Source: an uncultured Litoreibacter sp.
GTDB taxonomy: Bacteria; Pseudomonadota; Alphaproteobacteria; Rhodobacterales; Rhodobacteraceae
Direction of reading: 5' to 3'
DNA length: 64,000 bases
NCBI GenBank assembly: GCA_947492995.1
Contig: CANLOU010000003.1
Coordinates: 496,001-560,000, forward strand
Numbering within the stretch: position 1 is the first letter of the stretch; each line of letters opens with the position of its first letter. Below, piece by piece: positions 45,505 to 53,993 of the stretch. The notes beneath the pieces were generated by a model that saw only the letters and a program-made list of their open reading frames with translations, did no database searches and was not told the origin of the DNA. The position numbers were made by a program, and so were the translations under genes.

Positions 45505-46446
45505 TCACGTGTCGCCCTTCCACCTTTTGAGGGTGCCAACGGAGACCACGTTTTTGGCGATGCCAAGCGATGCGCCCAAGAGGCCAAGGAAGATAGACAG
45601 CGCCAAGGGCAGCGCGTCGTTTACCAGCCGGTCCATCCAGCGCGACGTTATCTGCGTTTTGACGGCCCCGATGCGCTGCACCACCATCGCGCTGTTGCGC
45701 GGCGGGGAGGTCGCGACCAGTTCGAAATCCGAGCGGGGGCCAAGCGGCGCGGTTATGAGAATTTGCGCCGGAACCGGGTCGCCGGACTTGTCCAACAGCG
45801 AAATGGAATCGCCGGGCAGGAAGCTGCCCCTGGCCACGACGGATGGCCCCGACGAGAGCTTGAGCGACTCGCGGATTTCGTAGACCCCGCCTTGAAGCAA
45901 CTGGGTGGATCCCGTTTCGGCGACCTCGCCGATCACCAAATGGCCCGCCGCCACCAGCGAGGCGGTGTCTTCCAGAGACTGCCGTTCAAAGACCAGCACG
46001 CTTTGATCCGTGATCTCGGCCGTGTCAAAGGTTGATGTGCGCGATGCGCCCTCCGGCACCGTGATATGGGCGCTGAGATAGGTTTCGTCCATGCCACTGA
46101 TGGTCAGAACGACGCCTGTTTGCCAAAGAACCTCAGCCTCTTCGCTTTGGTGGCTATTGTAGTATTTGAGGTCACACAGAGTGCCCTCGCCATCCCCACC
46201 ACCTTCGGCGCGCTGGCACAGCGTGGCGCCCGCGACATACCACGGGGCGGGGTCTGCATCGGTCAACTCGATCCGCGCGGATTTGGTTTGGACATGCAAG
46301 GTGAAGGATTGCTCGCGTTCCAACAGATAGTAGAGGGCAACGCCGGCAAAGACACAAAGCAGCAACACGCGCAGCGCCACCTCCGGGGAGATGCCGCGCA
46401 GCATCGCGGCCAGTTTTGCTGAGCTGCCCCCGCTGGCCGTGCTCAT
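45505..46446 (-). CDS. Uncharacterised membrane protein with periplasmic domain
   Basis: The 313-residue product has an N-terminal helix (ALRVLLLCVFAGVALYYLLE, about residues 22-42), a long probable periplasmic domain rich in beta-forming residues, and a second helix near the C-terminus (ALPLALSIFLGLLGASLGIA) before a basic tail LKRWKGDT. Two cysteines flank the Gly/Glu-rich loop CQRAEGGGDGEGTLC. No known domain is recognised. It overlaps the upstream exported-protein gene by four bases, so the two are coupled. It may be part of an envelope complex with its neighbours. Confidence 0.75.
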   Translation of the reverse strand: MSTASGGSSAKLAAMLRGISPEVALRVLLLCVFAGVALYYLLEREQSFTLHVQTKSARIELTDADPAPWYVAGATLCQRAEGGGDGEGTLCDLKYYNSHQSEEAEVLWQTGVVLTISGMDETYLSAHITVPEGASRTSTFDTAEITDQSVLVFERQSLEDTASLVAAGHLVIGEVAETGSTQLLQGGVYEIRESLKLSSGPSVVARGSFLPGDSISLLDKSGDPVPAQILITAPLGPRSDFELVATSPPRNSAMVVQRIGAVKTQITSRWMDRLVNDALPLALSIFLGLLGASLGIAKNVVSVGTLKRWKGDT

Positions 46447-47192
46447 TCGATCACCGGCACAACGATCTGCACGGTTGGCCCGGCTTTGGAGCGCCCGTTG
46501 TGGAGCCGGTCGTAGCTGAACCGCGCCATCCCGCTGATGCCACGCGGCAGCGGGACCTCGCAGGAAAAGTTGAACTTGATGGCGTCCAGCTGCGCCAGCT
46601 TGCGGCATTGCGCGTCCACGTCCCCCTGCGGGGTTGCAAGCGTGGCCTCGATCTCGGAGGTTTTTCTGGCGTGGATATTGAGCACAAGGGTGACGTCGCC
46701 CCGGTCTGTGCGATCCACCGTGCCGACCCCGTTCAGCACCGAGGGCAGGACAATGGTGTCCGGACCCGCCGCCAGATCGCAATCGCCCACCGACACCACA
46801 ATCCCGGCGTTGCCAAGCGACGACTTGGACCAGATGTCGGGAAACGCGGTTGGGTAGTTCAGCTCGACCCCGCCGCCGGCAAGGGCCTGCGTTGCGTCAT
46901 ATTGCGCCGTCGCCGCGAAACGGCCGTCGATGGTGATGGCCTCCACGCATAACGTGCCTCCGGCAAAGCCATCTGGCAGGAATGTCAGGAGCCGTGGCAG
47001 CCGCTCGGACGGGGACGATTTCAGATGCAGGCCGACCAACCAGTTTGGCGCGGCGATCAGGCCCTCTTCCTCGGGGATGTCCTGGAACTGAGTGGGCGCG
47101 AGCACGGGGACGTCTTGCGCAGCAGCCGGGGCCGGTGCAGTGTTGAGCGCGAGGCACAGGCACCCCGCAGCTTGTGCCAATAATCTACGCAT
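46443..47192 (-). CDS. Uncharacterised exported protein
   Basis: The 249-residue product starts MRRLLAQAAGCLCLALNTAP with a signal peptide ending in APAAAQ. The mature part looks beta-rich, with paired cysteines (GTLCVEA, VGDCDL, QCRKLA, SCEVPLPRG) that could form disulfides. No family is recognised. Its ATG is only 21 bases from the divergent ATG of the protease-like gene, and its stop overlaps the membrane-protein gene. Confidence 0.75.
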   Translation of the reverse strand: MRRLLAQAAGCLCLALNTAPAPAAAQDVPVLAPTQFQDIPEEEGLIAAPNWLVGLHLKSSPSERLPRLLTFLPDGFAGGTLCVEAITIDGRFAATAQYDATQALAGGGVELNYPTAFPDIWSKSSLGNAGIVVSVGDCDLAAGPDTIVLPSVLNGVGTVDRTDRGDVTLVLNIHARKTSEIEATLATPQGDVDAQCRKLAQLDAIKFNFSCEVPLPRGISGMARFSYDRLHNGRSKAGPTVQIVVPVIE

Positions 47193-47213
47193 AGCAGTTC
47201 ACGACCCTTCCTT

Positions 47214-48281
47214 ATGATGACAATTAAACACGCACGATACATCTGGACAAGCTGCATGGCGGCCGCGCTGCTGCTTGCCAATGTGCAGCCGGGATGGGCC
47301 GCGACCATGGCGGACGTCAACAACGAGAAGGGGCATGCGTTCCTTGTCAGCTACGGGGGCAATTGCTACGCCGTTTTGCCCGATCACGTGGCCACGTCGG
47401 ACCGCATCTCGCTGGTCTCGCCGTTGCCGCAGACGGCGGGCGTTGGGTCGGTCTTCTGGCGCAGCGCGGAGGATGATCTGGCGCTTGCCTATGTCGAGGG
47501 GGAGCTTGCGGACCATTGCGAACAGAAATGGGACCCGCTGAACCGCAAGGTTGGCCCCTTGTTGCAAGAGCAGGGCGCGGGCTCGCTTGCGCGTATCAAC
47601 TGGGGCGGCGACATGATCGACCGCGCCGAGGGGGTCGTTATCGACGCCGACGAGACGCAATTTGTGGTCAACACCACCGAAAGCTGGGCGGAGGGCGAGG
47701 TTGAGGGCGGCGTCAGCGGCGCGCTGTATTACCGGGGCCGGGTGCCGGTCGGCATGGCGCTGAGCGCGATCAACAACCGCCGCGCCAGGTTTTTGCGGAT
47801 GGACCGGATTTACGCGCTGCTTGACCCGGTGCTGAACGGCAAGTCGGCGGCCCACCCCGCAGTGGCTGACATCGCCACCTCCACCAACGGCGTCGGGTTC
47901 CGGGTGACGGGGCAGGCGGTTGATATGGGGGGCACGCTGCGCGGGCTTGCGGGCACGATGCAGTGGCCATGGACGGGCGCCCCCATCGAGATAGAGCTGA
48001 CTCTGTCGAACGAGGCCCCCTTGCCGATCAACGTGATCCGGCTGAAAAGCCGGTCGAGCGCCGAGGCGGGCTTCGCAGCCCCGCAGCGCATCAAGATGGA
48101 ATTGGACGGCGGCATGCCGGGCAGCCCGTTCTGGCGTATTCTGGGGGTGAACGATATGCCGCCCAATGGCGTGTTGGACATCCCCACCGGCGGCAGCCGC
48201 GCGCGGCGGATCAAGCTGCGCATCGAAACTGTGTGGGGGCAGGCCGAGCGTGTCGGGCTGGAAAGCATCGCGCTGGAGTAG
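47214..48281 (+). CDS. Exported trypsin-like protein with apparent His-Asp-Ser triad
   Basis: The 355-residue product has a signal peptide (MMTIKHARYIWTSCMAAALL to about residue 30). A candidate S1-type triad is visible: His58 in YAVLPDHVA, Asp88 in SAEDDLALAYVEG and Ser168 in EGGVSGALYYRG, followed by GRVPVGMAL, where proteases usually have the GxxxG strand. After residue 200 comes a second domain of beta-strand character ending RIKLRIETVWGQAERVGLES. The oxyanion glycine is replaced by valine (GVSG rather than GDSG), so activity is uncertain. It is divergent from the exported-protein pair, with 21 bases between start codons. Confidence 0.75.
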   Translation: MMTIKHARYIWTSCMAAALLLANVQPGWAATMADVNNEKGHAFLVSYGGNCYAVLPDHVATSDRISLVSPLPQTAGVGSVFWRSAEDDLALAYVEGELADHCEQKWDPLNRKVGPLLQEQGAGSLARINWGGDMIDRAEGVVIDADETQFVVNTTESWAEGEVEGGVSGALYYRGRVPVGMALSAINNRRARFLRMDRIYALLDPVLNGKSAAHPAVADIATSTNGVGFRVTGQAVDMGGTLRGLAGTMQWPWTGAPIEIELTLSNEAPLPINVIRLKSRSSAEAGFAAPQRIKMELDGGMPGSPFWRILGVNDMPPNGVLDIPTGGSRARRIKLRIETVWGQAERVGLESIALE

Positions 48282-48284
48282 CGG

Positions 48285-48908
48285 CTATTCCTTGAGGTCG
48301 ATAGAGGCCTGAGCGCGCCCGGTGTTCATGAAGATTGGCCCGCGTAACACGCCATCAGGCCCAAGCGTCAGGTTGGCCTGCGCTTTCCAACTGTTGAAGG
48401 AATAGTTGTACTGCACATTTAGGCCCCTGATAAAAAAGCGGCACGTGTCGTTTCGTGTGGCCCAGCACGTCCCGTTGAAGGTTTGAGTGCTCAACATTGC
48501 TGAAGCCGTCGTTTCTGTTGCAACGCCCCCGACATGTTCAACCCATCCGTAGCTTTCTAGGCCGGTACCTCCGGTTATGTTCATCCGCACCTGCGGATTG
48601 GTTTCGAACACCGACACAATCGCCATGTTTTGTACCACGGGGTTGGTGGAAAACAGCGCAAACTCGCGCCCGATGCGGACGAGGGCGGGGTCTTTTTCTT
48701 CGAGAAGAATCTTGAGCAAGGCGTATTGGGTGTTGGGATCGGAAGATTGAAGGGCGCGGAGCACCTCGTTGATCTCTTCGGCTTTCTTCTGCGCCTCGGC
48801 AACAAGGTTGCTGGCGTTGGATTGCGCCTGCGCGGATGGGGTCCACCCAAATGCGCACAGAGCCATTGTGGCGCAGAAAGCGCCGCCCCGCAGAAATGCA
48901 GTCACCAT
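48285..48908 (-). CDS. Uncharacterised exported protein
   Basis: The 207-residue product has a signal peptide ending in PSAQA, a helical region (LVAEAQKKAEEINEVLRALQ then YALLKILLEEKDPALVRIGR) and a C-terminal part with CWATRNDTCRFF and VQYNYSFNSW. No family is recognised. It is convergent with the trypsin-like gene, three bases away. Together with the three previous genes it forms a group of four exported or membrane proteins. Confidence 0.75.
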   Translation of the reverse strand: MVTAFLRGGAFCATMALCAFGWTPSAQAQSNASNLVAEAQKKAEEINEVLRALQSSDPNTQYALLKILLEEKDPALVRIGREFALFSTNPVVQNMAIVSVFETNPQVRMNITGGTGLESYGWVEHVGGVATETTASAMLSTQTFNGTCWATRNDTCRFFIRGLNVQYNYSFNSWKAQANLTLGPDGVLRGPIFMNTGRAQASIDLKE

Positions 48909-49041
48909 GTTAAGCCGCTCCCAAAGTCAGTCATTCCAAATTCAGCACAGGCTGCCGTGGCAGCCTTAGGAATGCTAGCCGCAAGCGTCTTGCCCGTCCA
49001 GATTTGACATGGGGTATTTTGTACGACGCCCCGCCGCGCCG

Positions 49042-49689
49042 TCAGCGGTTCAGGCTGGCCACCAGTTGGTGAAATTTTTCGCCCTGAACGGCCACATGGC
49101 TGCGCAGGATGTCGCCAGCTCTTTGCGCGTCGCCGTCTTGAAGGGCGGACAAAATCTGCGAGTGCTCGCTCATGGATTGGGTGAGCCGTCCGCGAAACCG
49201 AAGCTGGATGCGGCGATAGGCTTTCAGCCGGTTTTGAAGTTGAAGCGCCTGCTTTTCGAGAAAGCTGTTGGCCGCGCCGCGGTAGATGATCTGGTGAAAG
49301 CTCTCGTTTTCAAGGTAATACTGGTCGTGATCGGCCGCCTCGATTGCCTTTTGGCAGCGGTCATTTGCAGCGCCAAGGGCCGCTAGGTCCTGATCGCTCA
49401 TTCGGGTTGCTGCCAACCGGCCACATGCGCTTTCCAGCTCGGCCATTGTTTCAAACATCTCCATCAGCTCGACCGGGCCGGGCTGGCGGATAAAGACACC
49501 GCGACGTGGGATTTGTTCGGCCATGCCCGAGGTCACCAAGACCTGCAACGCCTCGCGGATGGGGGTGCGGGACACGTGAAACTGTTCCGCCAATTTCACC
49601 TCGTCCAGCCGTTCGCCATCCTGAAAGTCACCCGCGAAAACGAGCTTTTCCAAGGTGTTGGCGATCTGATCTGCGAGTCTGATGTCCAT
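49042..49689 (-). CDS. matR: GntR-family (FCD) transcriptional regulator of the malonate genes
   Basis: The 215-residue protein has an N-terminal winged helix-turn-helix (LAEQFHVSRTPIREALQVLV then GMAEQIPRRGVFIRQP) and an FCD ligand domain whose metal-binding His residues are visible in NESFHQIIYRG, MSEHSQILSAL and ILRSHVAVQG. It lies divergently next to a TRAP importer and the malonate enzymes, so it most likely controls them in response to malonate or malonyl-CoA. The name matR follows from this context only. Confidence 0.88.
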   Translation of the reverse strand: MDIRLADQIANTLEKLVFAGDFQDGERLDEVKLAEQFHVSRTPIREALQVLVTSGMAEQIPRRGVFIRQPGPVELMEMFETMAELESACGRLAATRMSDQDLAALGAANDRCQKAIEAADHDQYYLENESFHQIIYRGAANSFLEKQALQLQNRLKAYRRIQLRFRGRLTQSMSEHSQILSALQDGDAQRAGDILRSHVAVQGEKFHQLVASLNR

Positions 49690-49736
49690 AGTTGAGAGAT
49701 ACCATCAACCGGCAAATAGATGCAATCATTTCCAGA

Positions 49737-49746
49737 TTGTATACAA
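49737..49746. promoter_or_regulatory. Candidate GntR/FCD operator
   Basis: TTGTATACAA is a perfect ten-base palindrome of the type bound by FCD regulators (T-x-GT-xx-AC-x-A). It lies 47 bases before the regulator start on one side and 84 bases before matP on the other, suitable for control of both. A TTGACT (49,752-49,757) just beyond may be a -35 box for matP. Confidence 0.6.
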
Positions 49747-49830
49747 GATAATTGACTTGCTATGCGAAAGATGGAATCGTCTCGCATGTCGCATCGGCCC
49801 CGTGGCTGATTCACACCCAGGGAGGAACTT

Positions 49831-50817
49831 ATGAATTTCGTTAAACTTACGGCCACTGCCATGGCTACGTGCCTCGCCATCGGATCGGCCGCGAGCGCAG
49901 AAACGCTGCGCCTGTCGCACCAATGGTCCAACCAAGATGTCCGCCACCAAGTTGCGCAAATGGTCGCCGATGAAGTCGCTGCGGCAGGGGTTGATCTGGA
50001 CATCCAGATCTTCGGCTCGAAGTCGCTGTTCAAGCCGCGTGAGCAATACCGCCCGCTCAGCCGTGGGCAGTTGGACATGACGGTTCTGCCGCTTAGCTAT
50101 GCTGGCGGCCAACAGCCTGCCTATAACCTGACGCTGATGCCCGGCATGGTGAAAAACCATGACCACGCGGCGCGTCTGAGCGCCTCGCCTTTCATGGCGG
50201 CGCTTGAGGAGAAGATGGCCGATGATGACGTCATGGTGCTGGTCCACGGCTATCTGGCGGGCGGATTTGTCGGCAAAGACAAATGCATCACCAAGCCTGA
50301 AGACGTGCAAGGGTTGCAAACCCGCGCGGCGGGCAAGGCGTTCGAGCAGATGTTGGCGGGTGCCGGCGCGTCCATCGCGTCCATGGCGTCGTCCGAGATC
50401 TACAACGCCATGCAAACCGGCGTTCTGACGGCGGCGAACACCTCGTCCTCGTCCTTCGTGTCCTACCGCATCTACGAGCAGGTGAGCTGCTACACGCCCG
50501 CCGGCGACGTGGCGCTTTGGTTCATGTACCAGCCGCTTTTGATGAACAAATCAAAGTTCGACGGGCTGACCGCTGACCAGCAAAAGGCGCTGATGGACGC
50601 CTCTGCCAAGGCGCAGGACTTCTATTTGGCGGAGGCCAAGAAGCAAGACGCAGCGTCGGAGCAAGTGTTCCGCGACGCCGGTGTCGAGATTGCGCAAATG
50701 TCGGCCGAGGATTTCGAGGCATGGCGCGCTTTGGCGCAGGAAACCTCTTACGCGGCATTCGTGTCCGAGGTTGAGGGCGGCCAAGAGCTGCTCGATATGG
50801 CGCTGGCCGTCGAATAA
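49831..50817 (+). CDS. matP: TRAP importer, periplasmic binding protein (malonate-type)
   Basis: The 328-residue DctP-family protein has a signal peptide (MNFVKLTATAMATCLAIGSAASA) and the usual features ETLRLSHQWSNQDVR, YRPLSRGQLDMTVLPLSYAG and GLQTRAAGKAFEQMLAGAGA. It captures a carboxylate, probably malonate given matA and matB downstream, and delivers it to the QM membrane pair. GGGAGGA just before the ATG fixes the start. An 11-bp stem-loop separates it from matQ. Confidence 0.92.
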   Translation: MNFVKLTATAMATCLAIGSAASAETLRLSHQWSNQDVRHQVAQMVADEVAAAGVDLDIQIFGSKSLFKPREQYRPLSRGQLDMTVLPLSYAGGQQPAYNLTLMPGMVKNHDHAARLSASPFMAALEEKMADDDVMVLVHGYLAGGFVGKDKCITKPEDVQGLQTRAAGKAFEQMLAGAGASIASMASSEIYNAMQTGVLTAANTSSSSFVSYRIYEQVSCYTPAGDVALWFMYQPLLMNKSKFDGLTADQQKALMDASAKAQDFYLAEAKKQDAASEQVFRDAGVEIAQMSAEDFEAWRALAQETSYAAFVSEVEGGQELLDMALAVE

Positions 50818-50825
50818 CCACGCAA

Positions 50826-50854
50826 GGCCGGGCCGCTATTTGTGCGGCCCGGCC
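50826..50854 (+). promoter_or_regulatory. Intercistronic stem-loop after matP
   Basis: GGCCGGGCCGC (50,826-50,836) pairs with GCGGCCCGGCC (50,844-50,854) across a seven-base loop. No T-tract follows, so this is more likely to stabilise the matP transcript or partly attenuate matQM than to terminate. Confidence 0.7.
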
Positions 50855-50883
50855 ACTCCAACACCCTTTCCAAGGACATCGTT

Positions 50884-51432
50884 ATGGCGGGCCAAAGCAC
50901 TGGCGCGGTGGCGCAAACCGGGAACAACCCGTTTCTGCGGCTCGTGGCTGCACTCTCTACACTTGCGGGCTGGTGCTCGGCGGCGATGATCGTGGCGGCC
51001 GTGGCCATCACCTGCCAGATGATCTTCATCCGGTTCGTCCTGAACGGGTCCACCATCTGGCAGACCGAGGCGGTGATCTATTTGGCCATCGGCGCGACGC
51101 TGGTGGGGCTGCCCTACGTGCAGCGCCTGCGGGGCCATGTGAATGTTGACCTGATCCCGCTGGCGCTGGGGCCAAGCGCCCGCTTCGCGCTGGCGGTGTT
51201 CACCCTGTCACTGTCCATCGTCATGGTCGCAATCATGGTGTGGTATTCCTACGAATTCTGGCACCTGACCTGGGAGCGCAACTGGAAGTCCGACACCGTC
51301 TGGGGGGTGCGCCTGTGGATCCCCTACCTGGCCTTGCCCGTGGGGTTTGCGCTGTTCTTGCTGCAACTTATTGCCGATTTGGTCGCGATCCTTTTGAAGA
51401 TTGAAAAGCCCTTCGGCTTGGAGGACGCGTAA
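50884..51432 (+). CDS. matQ: TRAP importer, small permease subunit
   Basis: The 182-residue DctQ-type protein has four hydrophobic segments (LAGWCSAAMIVAAVAITCQM, VIYLAIGATLVGLPYVQ, FALAVFTLSLSIVMVAIMVWY, LALPVGFALFLLQLIADLVA). ATG 50,884 follows AAGGA and is preferred over ATG 50,842. Its stop overlaps the matM start by one base (TAATG). Confidence 0.92.
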   Translation: MAGQSTGAVAQTGNNPFLRLVAALSTLAGWCSAAMIVAAVAITCQMIFIRFVLNGSTIWQTEAVIYLAIGATLVGLPYVQRLRGHVNVDLIPLALGPSARFALAVFTLSLSIVMVAIMVWYSYEFWHLTWERNWKSDTVWGVRLWIPYLALPVGFALFLLQLIADLVAILLKIEKPFGLEDA

Positions 51433-52748
51433 TGGATCCGCTCACCCTTGGCGCGATTGTTGCCGTTTGCACCATCCTCGTGCTGTTTTCCGGCGTGTCG
51501 GTGGCGTTGGGGCTGCTTATCGTGTCGACCGCTTTCATCATGATTTTCGATGGCATGCGGTCGCTGGAGCTGCTGCCTGAAATCCTGTTCGGCAAGCTGG
51601 ACAATTTCGCGCTGCTGTCGATCCCGATGTTCATCATCATGGGGTCGTCCATCGCGTCGACCCGCGCGGGCGCGGACCTGTACGAGGCGCTTGAGCGCTG
51701 GCTGACCCGCGTGCCGGGCGGTCTGGTGATCTCCAACCTGGGGGCCTGCGCGTTGTTTGCGGCGATGTCGGGCTCCAGCCCCGCGACATGTGCGGCCATC
51801 GGCAAGATGGGCATCCCCGAGATGCGCAAACGCGGCTACCCTGACGGGGTCGCCGCGGGCTCCATCGCGGCGGGTGGCACGTTGGGCATCCTGATCCCGC
51901 CTTCCGTCACCATGATCGTCTACGGCATCGCCACCGAGCAATCCATCGGGCGGCTGTTTCTGGCGGGCGTTTTCCCGGGCCTGATGCTGGTCGGCCTGTT
52001 CATGGCGTGGTCCCTTTACGCGACATGGAAATCCGGCGACCAGAACCTGCTGGCGCAGGGCACCTACAGCTGGAAGGAAAAGTTCGAGATCCTGCCGCGT
52101 GTCGTGCCGTTTCTACTTATCATCGTGGGCGTCCTTTACGCGATGTATGGCGGCGTTGCGACGCCGTCCGAGACCGCCGCCGTTGGTGCCCTGTTGTGCC
52201 TGCTGATTGCGATGGTCATCTACAAGCTGTGGAACCCCAAAGACCTTTGGGTCGTGCTGCGCGACAGCACCAAGGAAAGCGTGATGATCCTGTTCATCAT
52301 CGCGGCGGCGGGCGTTTTCTCCTACATGTTGTCGAGCCTCTTTATCACGCAATCCATTGCCGCGTGGATTGGCACGCTGGATGTGAACCCGTGGGTGCTG
52401 ATGGCGGCGGTGAACGTCTTTCTCATCATTGCGGGCTTCTTCCTGCCGCCGGTCGCGGTGATCTTGATGGCGGCCCCGATCCTGTTGCCGATCATCACCG
52501 CTGCGGGGTTTGATCCCATCTGGTTTGCGGTGGTGCTGACCATCAATATGGAAATTGGGCTGATCTCGCCTCCGGTCGGCCTGAACCTCTACGTCATCAA
52601 CGGGATTGCGCCCGACATCTCGCTGAAAACCATCCTGGCGGGGTCGCTGCCCTTCGTGGCCTGCATGGTCATCGCGATCATCTTGCTGTGCATCTTCCCC
52701 GGCCTTGCCACATGGCTGCCCAACGCGGTGATGGGGACGGCGGTATGA
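51432..52748 (+). CDS. matM: TRAP importer, large permease subunit
   Basis: The 438-residue DctM protein has about a dozen hydrophobic segments and family motifs such as AAMSGSSPATCAAIGKMG, GYPDGVAAGSIAAGGTLGIL and NMEIGLISPPVGLNLYVING. It is the sodium-coupled transport channel. It overlaps matA by four bases, tying the transporter to the malonyl-CoA enzymes. Confidence 0.94.
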   Translation: MDPLTLGAIVAVCTILVLFSGVSVALGLLIVSTAFIMIFDGMRSLELLPEILFGKLDNFALLSIPMFIIMGSSIASTRAGADLYEALERWLTRVPGGLVISNLGACALFAAMSGSSPATCAAIGKMGIPEMRKRGYPDGVAAGSIAAGGTLGILIPPSVTMIVYGIATEQSIGRLFLAGVFPGLMLVGLFMAWSLYATWKSGDQNLLAQGTYSWKEKFEILPRVVPFLLIIVGVLYAMYGGVATPSETAAVGALLCLLIAMVIYKLWNPKDLWVVLRDSTKESVMILFIIAAAGVFSYMLSSLFITQSIAAWIGTLDVNPWVLMAAVNVFLIIAGFFLPPVAVILMAAPILLPIITAAGFDPIWFAVVLTINMEIGLISPPVGLNLYVINGIAPDISLKTILAGSLPFVACMVIAIILLCIFPGLATWLPNAVMGTAV

Positions 52749-53983
52749 GCTATCTCGGCGGGCTGTTCTCGACGGTGTTCGAGCGGCGCTTTGCGCGCAA
52801 AGTGTCGTCGCAGGCGCAGGGGCGCGGGATAAAGGAGCTGTCCCTTGATCTGCTGGGCGCCACTGGCGAGGTGTCGGGCAACACGCTCGCGCGGCTGATC
52901 CTCGACGAGTATGGCGACGCCGATGCCGCCGACAAACGCGCCTTCTTCAAGTTCATGCTGCATGATCTTGAGATCGACCCGGAGCACGTTGTCGACAGCC
53001 TCAAACAGTACCAGCAGGCGCCGTCGAAACGCAGCTACCGCGCCTATGCCCGTGCCAGCGAGCCGAAACGGCAAGAGCTGCTGCGCAGACTCAATCAGGT
53101 GCGCGGCGGCACCGGGCGGCTGGTGTCGATGCGCAAGGACCTGTTGCAGATGATGCGCGACGACCCGACGCTGGGGCCGATTGACGTCGATTTTCAGCAT
53201 CTCTTCGCGTCGTGGTTCAATCGCGGCTTTCTGGTGCTGCGCCCGATCAATTGGTCCAGCCCGGCCGAAATCCTTGAAAAGATCATTGCCTACGAGGCGG
53301 TGCACGCGATCGACAGCTGGGATGATTTGCGGTTGCGGCTCCGCCCGTCGGACCGCCGCTGCTTTGGGTTTTTTCACCCTGCCATGCCCGACGAGCCGTT
53401 GATCTTTGTGGAAGTGGCGCTGACCATCGGCATCCCCAACTCGGTGCAGATGTTGCTGGCGGATGGCCGCGACCCGATTGACGCGGAGGACGCCAACACG
53501 GCCGTCTTCTATTCCATCTCAAATTGTCAGGAGGGGCTTGCGGGCGTGTCCTTCGGGAACTCGCTTATCAAGCAGGTGGCGGCAGATTTGTCGCGCGACC
53601 TGAGCGGCCTTGAAACCTTTGTGACCCTGTCGCCGATACCGGGGCTGGCCCGCTGGCTAGAGACCCACGATGCGGCTGCGGTCAAGGCGACCCCAATCGA
53701 CGTTCAGGCCGCCCGCTATCTGCTGGAGGCAAAGCGCGGCGATGGCGCGCCGCTTGATCCGGTCGCGCGGTTCCATCTTGGCAATGGGGCAGCGGTTCAC
53801 GCGGTGCATGCGGGTGCGGATATTTCTGAAAACGGGATGCGCCAATCTGGTGGCGCAATGGTCAATTACCTTTATGATCTGTCCCAAGTCACGACCAATC
53901 ACGAACACTTCGTAACCGAGAAAACTGTCGCGGCGTCCCCCGAGGTGCGGGCGCTCATCGCATCGGTTAAGTCTGGAAACTAG
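52745..53983 (+). CDS. matA: Malonyl-CoA decarboxylase
   Basis: The 412-residue protein has the two-part MCD fold: a helical N-terminal region (ELSLDLLGATGEVSGNTLAR) and a C-terminal acetyltransferase-like catalytic region with FVEVALTIGIPNSVQMLL, FYSISNCQEGLAGVSFGNSL and FHLGNGAAVHAVHAGAD. These match the Ser/His-containing active site of MCD. It converts malonyl-CoA to acetyl-CoA. ATG 52,745 gives the ATGA overlap with matM; the open frame to 52,688 is not used. Confidence 0.93.
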   Translation: MSYLGGLFSTVFERRFARKVSSQAQGRGIKELSLDLLGATGEVSGNTLARLILDEYGDADAADKRAFFKFMLHDLEIDPEHVVDSLKQYQQAPSKRSYRAYARASEPKRQELLRRLNQVRGGTGRLVSMRKDLLQMMRDDPTLGPIDVDFQHLFASWFNRGFLVLRPINWSSPAEILEKIIAYEAVHAIDSWDDLRLRLRPSDRRCFGFFHPAMPDEPLIFVEVALTIGIPNSVQMLLADGRDPIDAEDANTAVFYSISNCQEGLAGVSFGNSLIKQVAADLSRDLSGLETFVTLSPIPGLARWLETHDAAAVKATPIDVQAARYLLEAKRGDGAPLDPVARFHLGNGAAVHAVHAGADISENGMRQSGGAMVNYLYDLSQVTTNHEHFVTEKTVAASPEVRALIASVKSGN

Positions 53984-53993
53984 GAAGACCACG

